A DNA stretch of 64,000 bases from Lentisphaera marina (GCF_028745505.1 NZ_JAQZZL010000003.1:1-64000), one strand, 5' to 3'. Positions 37,676-46,869 are shown, counted from the first letter of the stretch. The notes: generated from the letters alone by a model not told the origin. Translations and numbers: made by a program.

Positions 37676-37710
37676 GCTCAGAGACCCTAAAGACTAAGTT
37701 TTTAAAAAGC

Positions 37711-37944
37711 TTAGATACCGCTGTTTGATAAAAAGTTGGAAACGCGCGAGAGTAAACCAGTCACTTGTGGATGAGATGACTCAAAATCCTCAATCATCTT
37801 GGTCAAATCATTCACCAAACCCTCTTTCTCTGATTCCTGTTCAGATTTCAACTTGGCCACTAAAGCCTCTAACTCAAGCTTTTTATCGCTATCGAGTTCA
37901 GCATTGTGGATCTCCTGCTCTAACTTTTCTAAAGTTTCATTCAT
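37711..37944 (-). CDS. DUF4404 small coiled-coil protein
   Basis: This 77-residue helical protein has a charged coiled-coil part (1-50) followed by FESSHPQVTGLLSRVSNFLSNSGI, matching the DUF4404 pattern (FExSHP..., ending in GI). The function is unknown. It is convergent with the helicase gene, 35 bp away. Confidence 0.75.
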   Translation of the reverse strand: MNETLEKLEQEIHNAELDSDKKLELEALVAKLKSEQESEKEGLVNDLTKMIEDFESSHPQVTGLLSRVSNFLSNSGI

Positions 37945-38216
37945 TACAAATCTCCTGTTTTACTTAATATAAATCCATGCGCAGGAATAAAAGCTCAGCA
38001 CAAACAAAAAAGCGACAATTATTGTCAAAGCTCCCCCTCCTTAGAAATAAAGAGATATACGACAATTGTATGACAGATTAAAAAGCATACGTTTTTTGTA
38101 AAAGCATCTGTAAGTTGGTGCTTCGCACTCACTTGAGCATAAAATAGAAATATCTGTTAAAAATTTAACAGGTAGTCTTGATTTCCTCATTCGATCATTT
38201 ATTTTATGCGCGATTT

Positions 38217-38462
38217 ATGAATGAACAAAAAAACAACAAACGACCCCCTTCGTGGATAAGTACTAGCAGCCTGGGTCTTGAACTTGCAATCGTCCTTGGC
38301 GTTGGAGTTTGGGCAGGAAACAAAGCTGATCAAAAGTACGGATGCGAACCACTAGGAGTTTTATTAGGAGTTTTTTTCGGATTTATCTACGGATCATATT
38401 CTTTTTGGAAATTACTCAAAATGAATACAACAAAAAAAAAGAAGGATAAAAAAAGACAGTGA
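38217..38462 (+). CDS. atpZ: AtpZ/AtpI-family assembly protein
   Basis: Two transmembrane helices with the family pattern LGLELAIVLGVGVWAGNKADQ and GVLLGVFFGFIYGSYSFWKLLK. These small proteins precede F-ATPase operons and help assemble the c-ring or take up Mg2+ with AtpI. The ATG at 38217 gives 81 residues. A TTG at 38178 with AGG upstream would add 13 residues and remains possible. Its stop overlaps the next start as TGATG. Confidence 0.8.
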   Translation: MNEQKNNKRPPSWISTSSLGLELAIVLGVGVWAGNKADQKYGCEPLGVLLGVFFGFIYGSYSFWKLLKMNTTKKKKDKKRQ

Positions 38463-38839
38463 TGCAAGCTCTTAGCAAGCCACTCAACCTCGCAGCCATC
38501 TTAACTGGCCCTGTACTTATTGCGATTTACGCAATAAGCGCAAACGTCTCTTTTTTATCCGCCAACTTCATCACCCCACTCTGCCTCATCCTTATTAATA
38601 GTGTTGCACTCATCATTATTAACCAGATTTTCATGACGCTAAAAAAAGACATCACTCTTGGCCTCGGACTCAAACTTGCCAAATCTTTTTTATTGATTGC
38701 GATCCTCGCAATAGCCCTTTTCGCTCAGATCTTAAGTGACCCAAAATTCGCTTGCTTTGCCTTCTTGATTGGCTATAGCTCAAGCATGATTTTCGAAACC
38801 CTTTCATATAAAAATAACATCTCAAAAAAAGTAAATTAG
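38462..38839 (+). CDS. atpI: ATP synthase I-like membrane protein
   Basis: A 125-residue protein with four hydrophobic helices, in the place of AtpI between atpZ and atpB. Sequence similarity to AtpI is weak, so the name rests on topology and position. The ATG at 38462 overlaps the atpZ stop; the gap to atpB is 1 bp. Confidence 0.65.
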   Translation: MQALSKPLNLAAILTGPVLIAIYAISANVSFLSANFITPLCLILINSVALIIINQIFMTLKKDITLGLGLKLAKSFLLIAILAIALFAQILSDPKFACFAFLIGYSSSMIFETLSYKNNISKKVN

Positions 38840-38840
38840 C

Positions 38841-39692
38841 ATGAACGTACTAAATACACTCCTTGCGGCTTCAGGCCAAAACCACCCCACCAAGATGGAT
38901 GCAATTATCCACTGGATTAAAGATCACATGTCACTCGCAGGCAAGCACTGGTCACCTGCTGGCTTTGGTGAAGGCCCTCACATCTTCAGTAACAACTTCA
39001 CAACTCAGTCATTTTTCTTGATTCTATCCGCTACAATCACTTTAATTCTTTTTGGTGTGCTCTATAACAAGAAGCAAAAGACTCCCACTGGTCTAACAAA
39101 CTTCCTCGAGCCTTTCGTTATTTATGTTCGCGATGAAATCGCTGTTAAAAACATGGGCGAAAAAGATGGTAAAGCTTGGACACCATTCTTTTGCTCACTC
39201 TTCTTCCTTATTCTTGGTTCAAACCTTCTCGGCCTTATCCCTGGCAACGCCACTGCTACAGGTACTTTTTGGATCACTGGTTCATTAGCACTCATCGTTT
39301 TCCTTTGTATGACGTTAGTTGTCGCGATCAAATTTGGTCCCGTAAACTTCATCAAGGCTTTCATGCCTCCTGGTGTTCCTACTTGGGTTCTTCTCCTTCT
39401 CACTCCACTAGAGATGATTGGCCTCGTAGTTAAATGTGTTTCACTCACAATTCGTTTGTTCGCCAACATGCTTGCGGGTCACATCGTACTTTTCTCTATC
39501 ATGGCACTACTCTACGTATTCAGCTACTACGCTATCTTGGCTTACCCTATCGCAATCGGCATCTACGCTCTTGAAGTATTTGTTGGTTTCCTACAAGCTT
39601 ACGTATTCACTTTCCTTGCAGCTCTATTCATTGGCGAGATGTTCCACCACGCACATCCTCACCACGATCATGACGAAGAGCACGCACACTAA
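38841..39692 (+). CDS. atpB: ATP synthase F0 subunit a
   Basis: Proton-channel subunit. The essential Arg is in SLTIRLFANMLAGH near residue 205, followed by the usual last helix with FLQAYVFTFLAALFIGE. The C-terminus is a His-rich tail (HHAHPHHDHDEEHAH), which is unusual and could bind metal. An amphipathic extracytoplasmic N-terminus of about 50 residues precedes the first helix. Confidence 0.96.
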   Translation: MNVLNTLLAASGQNHPTKMDAIIHWIKDHMSLAGKHWSPAGFGEGPHIFSNNFTTQSFFLILSATITLILFGVLYNKKQKTPTGLTNFLEPFVIYVRDEIAVKNMGEKDGKAWTPFFCSLFFLILGSNLLGLIPGNATATGTFWITGSLALIVFLCMTLVVAIKFGPVNFIKAFMPPGVPTWVLLLLTPLEMIGLVVKCVSLTIRLFANMLAGHIVLFSIMALLYVFSYYAILAYPIAIGIYALEVFVGFLQAYVFTFLAALFIGEMFHHAHPHHDHDEEHAH

Positions 39693-39766
39693 ACCCCTTT
39701 CTTGAAAAACAAGATTCTTAAACAAAATAACAAAACAAAACAAAAAATAAAAAACGGAGAACTAAC

Positions 39767-40036
39767 ATGTTCAACTCTATCCTCGCTCAAGCAACTGAAG
39801 CTGCTGTAACTGGTACACAACTAATTGGTCCTAAAGCTGGTGCTGCAATCGGTGCTGGTATCGTAGCTGTAGGCGCTGGCCTTGGTATTGGTAAACTTGC
39901 TGCTTCAGCAATGGAAGGTATCGCTCGTCAACCAGAAGCTGGTGACAACATTAAAGGTTCTATGATTGTTGCTGCTGCACTTATTGAAGGTGTATCACTT
40001 TTCGGCGTTGTTGTTTGCCTTCTTGCAGCACTATAA
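39767..40036 (+). CDS. atpE: ATP synthase F0 subunit c
   Basis: An 89-residue hairpin with the conserved polar loop ARQPEA (53-58) and ion-binding Glu74 in AALIEGVSLFG. Where Na+-type rings have Gln and Glu-Ser, this one has Ile41 and Glu-Gly, so proton rather than sodium coupling is expected. A good Shine-Dalgarno (GGAGA) precedes the start. The first 15-20 residues are a polar lead. Confidence 0.96.
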   Translation: MFNSILAQATEAAVTGTQLIGPKAGAAIGAGIVAVGAGLGIGKLAASAMEGIARQPEAGDNIKGSMIVAAALIEGVSLFGVVVCLLAAL

Positions 40037-40056
40037 TCCTTTAGCGGTTGAATTTT

Positions 40057-40632
40057 ATGAAAATGGTAAAAGTTAAAGCATTAGCTTTTGCCTGCCTCGT
40101 TCTAACAGCTATGCCAACTATGGCGGCGGATGGAGCAGATGCGGCGGGACAATACGGCGAAAATGCCGCCATACCTATGGCAGTCATTTCGTGGATTTGT
40201 TTCTTCTCACTCCTCATCGTCGGCGGCAAAATCGCTTGGAAGCCAATTTTGGCTAACCTCGATGCACGTGAAACGCGCATCCGCGAATCTCTTGAAAACG
40301 CTGATCGTATTGATAGTCAGTTAGCTGATGCTGAAGCAAGCACTAAGAAGCTTATTTCAGATGCCGAAGCTAGCGCTAAAACTATCATTACTGGTGCTAA
40401 AGAGACTGCTCAAAAACTCGCAAAAGAAATTAACGACACAGCAAAAGCTGAAGCTCAATCACTTAGAGAGAATGCCCTCAAAGATATTGAAAACGCTCGC
40501 GCCAAAGCCGTTTCTAGCCTTCGTGACGAAAGTGCAGAACTAGCTGTAACACTTGCAGGCAAACTTATCGGAGAAAATTTAGACTCCGAAAAAAGCCGTG
40601 TACTAACCGATAAAATAATCGATACTCTCTAA
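40057..40632 (+). CDS. atpF: ATP synthase F0 subunit b
   Basis: The peripheral stalk subunit: one transmembrane helix (about 44-63), then a long Ala/Glu/Lys coiled coil. An additional N-terminal hydrophobic segment ending TMAADG looks like a cleavable signal peptide, unusual for this subunit outside PVC-like groups. The ATG at 40057 is preferred to a TTG at 40048. The atpH start is 2 bp after its stop. Confidence 0.93.
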   Translation: MKMVKVKALAFACLVLTAMPTMAADGADAAGQYGENAAIPMAVISWICFFSLLIVGGKIAWKPILANLDARETRIRESLENADRIDSQLADAEASTKKLISDAEASAKTIITGAKETAQKLAKEINDTAKAEAQSLRENALKDIENARAKAVSSLRDESAELAVTLAGKLIGENLDSEKSRVLTDKIIDTL

Positions 40633-40634
40633 TC

Positions 40635-41174
40635 ATGTTGACCTCAAAAGCAGCCAAAAGATATGCGAAGGCCTTTTTTAGCCTGGCGCAGGACAAGGGT
40701 AAGCTTGACGAAGTAAGAGCGGATTTTAACGCTCTTGCGCAGCTCGCAGCTCAGTCGGAAGAATTAAAATCATTTCTTTCATCTCCACTCGTAGCCCAAG
40801 ATAAAAGGCTTGAGCTTTTGAAGTCTCTGTTTGAAGGTAAAATAGGCGCAACTGCCATGAGCTTCATTACTTTTCTTAACGAAAAGGACAGAACTCCAGT
40901 TCTCGCCGAAGTCTGTGAATATTTCGAAGTCTTCTGTAACGAAGCTGCCAACGTGCAACTCGTCACTATCACTTCAGCCCAAGAATTGAGTTCTACTCAA
41001 ATCAAAGCCATTGAAGTGAAACTAGAAGCTAAGCTCAACAAAACTATCAAAGCCAGCACAGAAATTGATGCTGCTTTACTTGGTGGTTTTAAAATTGCTA
41101 TCGGCGATCAAGTTATTGATCATTCAATCACAGCTCAACTTAACTCTCTCAAACAGAGTATCGTTAACGCGTAA
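40635..41174 (+). CDS. atpH: ATP synthase F1 subunit delta
   Basis: Connects F1 to the stalk. N-terminal helical bundle (AKRYAKAFFSLAQDKGKL) and C-terminal GGFKIAIGDQVIDHSI signature are present; 179 residues is the normal length. It sits 12 bp before atpA. Confidence 0.95.
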   Translation: MLTSKAAKRYAKAFFSLAQDKGKLDEVRADFNALAQLAAQSEELKSFLSSPLVAQDKRLELLKSLFEGKIGATAMSFITFLNEKDRTPVLAEVCEYFEVFCNEAANVQLVTITSAQELSSTQIKAIEVKLEAKLNKTIKASTEIDAALLGGFKIAIGDQVIDHSITAQLNSLKQSIVNA

Positions 41175-41186
41175 AGGAAAATAATT

Positions 41187-42752
41187 ATGGCAACAGATAT
41201 TAAGCCGGAAGAAGTTTCAGCCATCCTCAAAGAGCAGTTCGCTGCTTTTGAATCGGGTGCTCAGACTTACGAAACTGGCAAAGTCCTAAGCGTTGGTGAT
41301 GGTATCGCCCGCGTTTACGGCCTCGAGAATGTCATGGCTGGTGAACTCGTTGAGTTCGCATGTGGACTCCAGGGTCTAGCGATGAACCTCGAAGAAGACA
41401 ATGTTGGTGTTGCGATCTTTGGTGAAGACAAGCAGATTTGTGAAGGTATGGAAGTAAAACGTACCAATACAATCGCATCTGTCCCCACCGGTGATGCACT
41501 CCTCGGTCGTGTTGTTGACGCATTGGGTAACCCAATCGACGGCAAAGGCCCTATCAATACCGAGAATTCTCGTCCAATTGAATTTAAAGCACCTGGTATC
41601 ATGGAACGTAAATCTGTTCATGAGCCACTCCAAACTGGTGTAAAAGTTATTGACGCCCTCACTCCTGTAGGTCGTGGTCAGCGTGAGTTGATCATTGGTG
41701 ACCGTAAAACTGGTAAGACTACTCTTGCTGTTGATACGATCATTAACCAAAAAGGTAAAGGCGTTCAGTGTTTCTACGTAGCTATCGGCCAAAAGCGTTC
41801 TACTGTGGTTCAAATCGCAGAGACTCTTAAACAGCACGGTGCTCTTGAATACACGACAATTATTGCAGCTACTGCTTCTGACCCTGCTCCAATGCAGTTC
41901 CTCGCTCCGTACTCAGGTACTGCGATGGCAGAACACTACTGTTACCTCGGTTCACCTACTTTCGGTGGTACTGAAGGCGTAGCAGGCGGCCACGCACTCA
42001 TCGTTTATGATGACTTGACTAAACAGTCACAAGCTTACCGTCAGCTCTCGCTCCTACTCCGTCGTCCTCCAGGACGTGAAGCATTCCCAGGTGACGTATT
42101 CTATACTCACTCACGTTTGCTCGAACGTTCTGTTAAGCTTTCAGAGTCTGAAGGTGCTGGTTCTATTACTGCACTTCCAATTATCGAGACTCAAGCGAAC
42201 GATGTATCTGCTTATATCCCCACAAACGTAATTTCGATTACAGATGGCCAGATCTTCTTAGAATCTGACCTCTTCAACGCTGGTCAGCGTCCTGCAATTA
42301 ATGCCGGTCTCTCTGTATCACGTGTTGGTGGTGCTGCTCAAACTAAATCTATGAAGAAGACAGCCGGTACACTCCGTCTTGACTTGGCTCAGTACCGCGA
42401 ACTCGCGGCATTCTCCCAGTTCGCTTCTGACTTAGACCCTGCTACTCGTGCTCAGCTCGAGAAGGGACAACGTTTGATGGAAGTATGTAAGCAAGGTATC
42501 AATGAGCCTCAATCAGTGGCTGAACAAGTATGTCTCATCTATGCAGGTACAAATGGTTACCTCAACGATATCCCAGTAGACAAAGTTGTTAGCTATACTG
42601 CAGAGCTCAACGAAGCCCTGTCAACACGCTATAAAGATTTCAGCGACAAGTTCGCTGTTGAAGTCAAAAACGACGACTTCTCTAAAGATCTTATCGCCGA
42701 AATGACAGACATTGTTAAATCTACTACAGAAAGCTTCAGTAGCTCACTGTAA
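41187..42752 (+). CDS. atpA: ATP synthase F1 subunit alpha
   Basis: Regulatory nucleotide-binding subunit, 521 residues. The P-loop is GDRKTGKT, followed by VYVAIGQK-type FYVAIGQKRS, and the alpha signature PAINAGLSVSRVGG. The arginine finger lies in that last block. Ribosome binding site GGAAA precedes the start. Confidence 0.98.
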   Translation: MATDIKPEEVSAILKEQFAAFESGAQTYETGKVLSVGDGIARVYGLENVMAGELVEFACGLQGLAMNLEEDNVGVAIFGEDKQICEGMEVKRTNTIASVPTGDALLGRVVDALGNPIDGKGPINTENSRPIEFKAPGIMERKSVHEPLQTGVKVIDALTPVGRGQRELIIGDRKTGKTTLAVDTIINQKGKGVQCFYVAIGQKRSTVVQIAETLKQHGALEYTTIIAATASDPAPMQFLAPYSGTAMAEHYCYLGSPTFGGTEGVAGGHALIVYDDLTKQSQAYRQLSLLLRRPPGREAFPGDVFYTHSRLLERSVKLSESEGAGSITALPIIETQANDVSAYIPTNVISITDGQIFLESDLFNAGQRPAINAGLSVSRVGGAAQTKSMKKTAGTLRLDLAQYRELAAFSQFASDLDPATRAQLEKGQRLMEVCKQGINEPQSVAEQVCLIYAGTNGYLNDIPVDKVVSYTAELNEALSTRYKDFSDKFAVEVKNDDFSKDLIAEMTDIVKSTTESFSSSL

Positions 42753-42768
42753 ATAAGCGGATAGAACT

Positions 42769-43638
42769 ATGCCCAGTCAAAAAGAATACAACGTAAAAAT
42801 CGCGAGCTTAGGTAACACTGCCAAAGTAACGAAGACCATGAACATGGTCTCCACGGCGAAGTACCGTAAAGCTCAAGATGCTCAGGGCAGCTCAAAACTC
42901 TATTCAGATCAGCTAAACCAGGTTATTGCTGGCTTAGCTGCCTCTGGTGGTGAGCTTTCTCATCCCCTTATGAAAACCCTCGAAGTTAAAAAGGTTCTTG
43001 TTATCACTTTCACATCTGACAAAGGTCTATGTGCTGGTTTTAATAATAACCTTATCAAATTCGTAGAAAGCTTTCGTCGTGAAAACGCTGACAAGTATGA
43101 AACAATTGATTTCATCACTTGCGGCAAGCGCGGTTACAATGCTCTTCGCAAGACTAGCACTGTAGTTGCCAACTACGACGACAAGACTTCTAATCCCGAA
43201 TTTGAAACCGCTCGCGAAATTGGTGATAAAGTTCAGAAACTCTTTATTGACGGCGAATATGACCAAGTCATTATTGCTAACAACAACTTCGTTTCTGCTC
43301 TTTCTCAGATCCCTACCCTCACAACTCTACTCCCAGTGAGTGGCGCTGAGGCTGAAGAAACTGAGAGCACCGACAACGCTACGGACTACATTTACGAACC
43401 TGGACAAGCAGAACTTCTGAGCTATCTGCTTCCTAAGACCGTAAACTTCCAAGTTTTCAAAGCTTTTCTGGAAAATGCCGCTGGTGAACACGCTGCGCGA
43501 ATGGCTGCTATGGATGCTGCCTCGACCAATGCGAAAGACCTCATACAGAAATATACTGTTCTGCGCAACCGTGCACGTCAAGCAGCCATTACGACTGAAT
43601 TGACCGAGATCGTTGCCGGCGCTGAAAGTTTAAAATAG
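42769..43638 (+). CDS. atpG: ATP synthase F1 subunit gamma
   Basis: Central rotor shaft, 289 residues. The N-terminal helix (KIASLGNTAKVTKTMNMVSTAKYRKA in part) and C-terminal helix (ARMAAMDAASTNAKDLIQKY) are characteristic. An acidic insertion (EAEETESTDNATD) near 200-212 is a local oddity. Confidence 0.96.
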   Translation: MPSQKEYNVKIASLGNTAKVTKTMNMVSTAKYRKAQDAQGSSKLYSDQLNQVIAGLAASGGELSHPLMKTLEVKKVLVITFTSDKGLCAGFNNNLIKFVESFRRENADKYETIDFITCGKRGYNALRKTSTVVANYDDKTSNPEFETAREIGDKVQKLFIDGEYDQVIIANNNFVSALSQIPTLTTLLPVSGAEAEETESTDNATDYIYEPGQAELLSYLLPKTVNFQVFKAFLENAAGEHAARMAAMDAASTNAKDLIQKYTVLRNRARQAAITTELTEIVAGAESLK

Positions 43639-43648
43639 GATAACTATT

Positions 43649-45064
43649 ATGTCAGAATCAACTAAAGGTACAGTCCTTCAGATCATGGGTGCCGTGATCG
43701 ACGTTGAATTTTCCGGTGGAACTATCCCTGGTATCTTCAACGCATTGAAAGTGACTAACCCTTCAATTAACGACAAAGAGGACAACCTCGTTCTCGAAGT
43801 AGCCCAGCACTTGGGTGAAGGCGTCGTTCGTACCATCGCTTTGGACTCTACTGAGGGTCTTCACCGTGGTGCTGTTGTTACCGACACTGGCGCGGGCCTT
43901 AAAGTTCCCGTTGGTGAAGAAGTTCTTGGCCGTGCCATGAATCTCCTCGGTGACCCAATCGATAATAAACCTGATGTCGAGACCGACGAAAAATGGGAAA
44001 TTCACCGTGAAGCTCCCGCTTTTGCCGATCAGGACACAGGTACAGAAGTACTTGTTACTGGTATCAAAGTAATTGACCTCCTCGCTCCCTACCGTAAGGG
44101 TGGTAAAATTGGTCTCTTCGGTGGTGCTGGTGTAGGTAAAACAGTTCTTATCCAGGAGCTCATCAATAATATCGCACAGGAATTCGGTGGTAACTCCGTA
44201 TTCGCTGGTGTAGGTGAGCGTACTCGTGAAGGTACTGACCTCTACGAAGAAATGGCTGAAGCTGGCGTACTCGAGAAAACTGTTCTCGTATACGGTCAGA
44301 TGAATGAGCCTCCCGGTGCTCGTGCTCGTGTAGCTCTGTCTGCACTCACAATGGCGGAATACTTCCGTGATGTGAAAAAGCGTGACGTACTTCTCTTCGT
44401 TGACAACATCTTCCGTTTCACTCAGGCCGGTGCCGAAGTATCTGCACTTCTCGGTCGTATCCCTTCTGCGGTAGGTTACCAGCCTACACTAGCAGTAGAA
44501 ATGGGTGAACTCCAGGAACGTATTACATCTACTAAAGACGGTTCTATTACATCTGTACAAGCTGTATACGTACCTGCGGATGACTATACTGACCCGGCTC
44601 CAGCAACTACATTTGCTCACTTGGATGCAACTACTGAACTCTCACGTCCTCTTTCTCAGCTCGGTATCTACCCTGCGGTAGACCCACTCACTTCTTCTTC
44701 GACCATCTTGGCTCCTGAAGTTGTTGGTGAGGAACAGTACCAAGTTGCGACTGACGTGAAAATGATCCTCCAGAAGTACAAAGAGCTTCAGGATATCATT
44801 GCGATTCTCGGTATGGATGAACTCTCTGAAGAAGACCGCCTCACTGTAGAGCGTGCTCGTAAGATTCAGAAGTTCCTTTCACAGCCTTTCCACGTAGCAG
44901 AAATCTTTACCGGTCTTAAAGGTAAATATGTTGCATTGGAAGACACTGTTCAGTCCTTCAAAGAAGTTCTCGAAGGTAAACATGATGATGTTCCTGAGCA
45001 AGCATTCTACCTCGTTGGTGGTATCAACGAAGTACTTGAGAAAGCTAAAAGCCTCGAAGGTTAA
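43649..45064 (+). CDS. atpD: ATP synthase F1 subunit beta
   Basis: Catalytic subunit, 471 residues. P-loop GGAGVGKT, catalytic Glu in GERTREG, and the DELSEED motif are all visible. Codon use is strongly biased, consistent with high expression. atpC starts 2 bp after its stop. Confidence 0.98.
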   Translation: MSESTKGTVLQIMGAVIDVEFSGGTIPGIFNALKVTNPSINDKEDNLVLEVAQHLGEGVVRTIALDSTEGLHRGAVVTDTGAGLKVPVGEEVLGRAMNLLGDPIDNKPDVETDEKWEIHREAPAFADQDTGTEVLVTGIKVIDLLAPYRKGGKIGLFGGAGVGKTVLIQELINNIAQEFGGNSVFAGVGERTREGTDLYEEMAEAGVLEKTVLVYGQMNEPPGARARVALSALTMAEYFRDVKKRDVLLFVDNIFRFTQAGAEVSALLGRIPSAVGYQPTLAVEMGELQERITSTKDGSITSVQAVYVPADDYTDPAPATTFAHLDATTELSRPLSQLGIYPAVDPLTSSSTILAPEVVGEEQYQVATDVKMILQKYKELQDIIAILGMDELSEEDRLTVERARKIQKFLSQPFHVAEIFTGLKGKYVALEDTVQSFKEVLEGKHDDVPEQAFYLVGGINEVLEKAKSLEG

Positions 45065-45066
45065 TC

Positions 45067-45324
45067 ATGTCATTTCAACTTAAAATCATCACTCCCGCAC
45101 GTCTCGTCTTCGAAGGCACTGTCGATTCAGTTCGCCTCCCAGGACTCGACGGGGATTTTGGTGTACTCGACAATCACGCAGCTCTCATCTCCGGCATTGC
45201 CGTTGGTGCCCTGCAGTATGATGTCAACGGCCAACGCAAGAGCATCAAGCTCGAAGGCGGCTTTGTTGAAGTGAACGACAATGTAGTAAGTGTACTCGCG
45301 GACAGCGCTCAGCTCCCAGAGTAA
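45067..45324 (+). CDS. atpC: ATP synthase F1 subunit epsilon, short form
   Basis: The 85 residues correspond to the N-terminal beta-sandwich of epsilon (LPGLDGDFGVLDNHAALISG is the family core). The C-terminal two-helix domain found in most bacteria, which inhibits ATP hydrolysis, is absent, and no frameshifted remainder is evident before the terminator at 45345. Short epsilons are known in a few phyla. It ends the ATP synthase operon. Confidence 0.92.
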   Translation: MSFQLKIITPARLVFEGTVDSVRLPGLDGDFGVLDNHAALISGIAVGALQYDVNGQRKSIKLEGGFVEVNDNVVSVLADSAQLPE

Positions 45325-45344
45325 GCTCACTCATTGCCCTTCCT

Positions 45345-45378
45345 AAAGCCCCAAGTTCGCAAGAACTTGGGGCTTTTC
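45345..45378. terminator. Terminator of the ATP synthase operon
   Basis: Perfect 14-bp stem AAAGCCCCAAGTTC / GAACTTGGGGCTTT with GCAA loop and T run; it can also end the convergent gene at 45400. Confidence 0.9.
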
Positions 45379-45399
45379 TTGTGTTTTAGTGTCTTATGC

Positions 45400-46071
45400 T
45401 TAAGACCCAAAAGTTGAATTCCTGCGCATCCAGCCGGTATAACTCATACGCGGTCGTGTAGCAGGTAGAACCTCATGATAAAAAACACTACTATCAAAGA
45501 GTACCAATCGGTTCCCTATCGGATTTATATCCACAAACTCATGTTTATCCATATACATGCGCAGCTGTCCACCATTTGCCTTAGACCAATTACGACGGTT
45601 AAGGTACAAAATAAAAGTTAAAATCCGATTATTTTGATTGCGATGACAATCCAAATGTTTAACATAAAAAGTACCAGGAGGATAAACTGCAAAATGACTT
45701 TCATTCTCCTGCAATGGCAAAAACAACTGCTGCCGTAAATTTTCCTGTAAATTATCAATTATATCCAGTATAGGATAAATACTTGGATGACAATTCGATC
45801 TCTGGACCCAACGAATAGCATCGCCACGTACTTTCTCACGACGTTTTTTTGACTTACCCACTGTAGCAGGTTTCAATAAACCCTCTTGATAATCACGACT
45901 TGCTGCTATCGCAAGTTGTTTAAAACTACAATGAGGTAAAAAATTGTCTATCACACTCCAACGTTTAGAGCTCAAGTCTAACAAAATATTTTCTTTATGC
46001 TGATTCCATAATCCCGTTTTTGAAACAAGATCAAAACGCTTAGAAATACCACCTTTCAGATCCACAGACAT
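45400..46071 (-). CDS. Prolyl-4-hydroxylase-like 2OG-Fe(II) oxygenase
   Basis: The C-terminal half has the double-stranded beta-helix core: YVKHLDCHRNQNNRILTFI gives the HxD iron ligands, LVLFDSSVFYHEVLPATRPRMSYTGW gives the distal His and the Arg that binds 2-oxoglutarate. The length of 223 residues is usual for the SM-20/P4H group. The substrate is unknown; bacterial members often hydroxylate EF-Tu or ribosomal proteins. It is alone, convergent with the ATP synthase operon. Confidence 0.87.
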   Translation of the reverse strand: MSVDLKGGISKRFDLVSKTGLWNQHKENILLDLSSKRWSVIDNFLPHCSFKQLAIAASRDYQEGLLKPATVGKSKKRREKVRGDAIRWVQRSNCHPSIYPILDIIDNLQENLRQQLFLPLQENESHFAVYPPGTFYVKHLDCHRNQNNRILTFILYLNRRNWSKANGGQLRMYMDKHEFVDINPIGNRLVLFDSSVFYHEVLPATRPRMSYTGWMRRNSTFGS

Positions 46072-46353
46072 ATTTAAACTCTCTATCTTTAATAATGTTG
46101 TTTACTCCACCGAGAGCAAACACCTCAAAAATTACTGCTCCATTGAAAACAAACCATATCTGAATCACGAGAGTCACATGAATCTTTATAGATAAGTCTT
46201 ACTCTCACTGAATAGGTGCTTACTGAAGCAAATGAGTAATGCTCCGTAGGTTTCGTCAAGACTCAATCAATGGCACCCTTTAGTCTGTTGTCAATGACCA
46301 ATGCAAGAGCCCTAAGCGCTTGCAAACTTAGTTTTTTACTTTTCCCTGAGAGC

Positions 46354-46374
46354 ACCGAATTTAATTCGGCTTCA
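46354..46374 (+). repeat. Hairpin repeat, copy 1
   Basis: CCGAAT-tta-ATTCGG followed by CTTC and a second small palindrome CATAATTATG. The copy at 46501-46520 matches except for three loop bases. Confidence 0.55.
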
Positions 46375-46500
46375 TAATTATGATTCAAGACCGAGGTACT
46401 TTCCACTAGCTTGGCACTAATTGCGGGCATCGCAATACAGGTTTCTCTCGCCAAGATGAGAAGGCGCAAAGTTCGATATATAGATTTTTCACCTATGCGC

Positions 46501-46520
46501 ACCGAATTCCATTCGGCTTC
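46501..46520 (+). repeat. Hairpin repeat, copy 2
   Basis: ACCGAATTCCATTCGGCTTC. It is followed 6 bp later by the 13-bp palindrome at 46526-46538. Confidence 0.55.
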
Positions 46521-46525
46521 AAACT

Positions 46526-46538
46526 TGCGGACTCCGCA
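46526..46538. repeat. 13-bp palindrome TGCGGACTCCGCA (intergenic)
   Basis: Exact third copy, this time outside any gene, directly after a hairpin repeat. This shows the motif is not just a codon preference for Ala-Glu-Ser-Ala. Confidence 0.6.
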
Positions 46539-46869
46539 AATACGCGCTCGTCAATTGACTACATCACAACTCCGTACAGTATCCCTCTCGAGACATCCCA
46601 AAAAATTAAACAAAGCAAAAACAACCATAAGCTTTTAGATAAAAGTATATAACATCCCAAATTAAGAGTTCTAATCATGCCTAAAACAATAAATAAACTT
46701 ATTCTTAATATAATCCTATGAATTAATACTCAATTTTGGATAACTAAGCAAGTACTGTATAAAGCGACTCCCTAGACAAACTCATGTCAATTATCAAGCC
46801 ATGTTATAGTTAATGGATATAAAAGAGCAAATACACTCAATACCTAACTTATAATCCACATGGTAAATT

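Larger units (their letters stand above)
46072..46869. other. Repeat-bearing intergenic region
   Basis: This 800-bp stretch has no convincing gene. It contains two copies of a hairpin repeat ACCGAATnnnATTCGGCTTC (46354-46374, 46501-46520), each followed by a second palindrome (ATAATTAT after the first, TGCGGACTCCGCA after the second). A 79-codon minus-strand frame at 46263-46502 runs through these repeats and is not called as a gene. Confidence 0.5.

Noticed and set aside
39767..40036. Sodium-type c-ring
   Set aside because: The Gln and Glu-Ser/Thr ligands are replaced by Ile41 and Glu74-Gly, so proton coupling is more likely.
46263..46502. 79-codon minus-strand frame
   Set aside because: It runs through two copies of an intergenic hairpin repeat and has no family resemblance or ribosome binding site.
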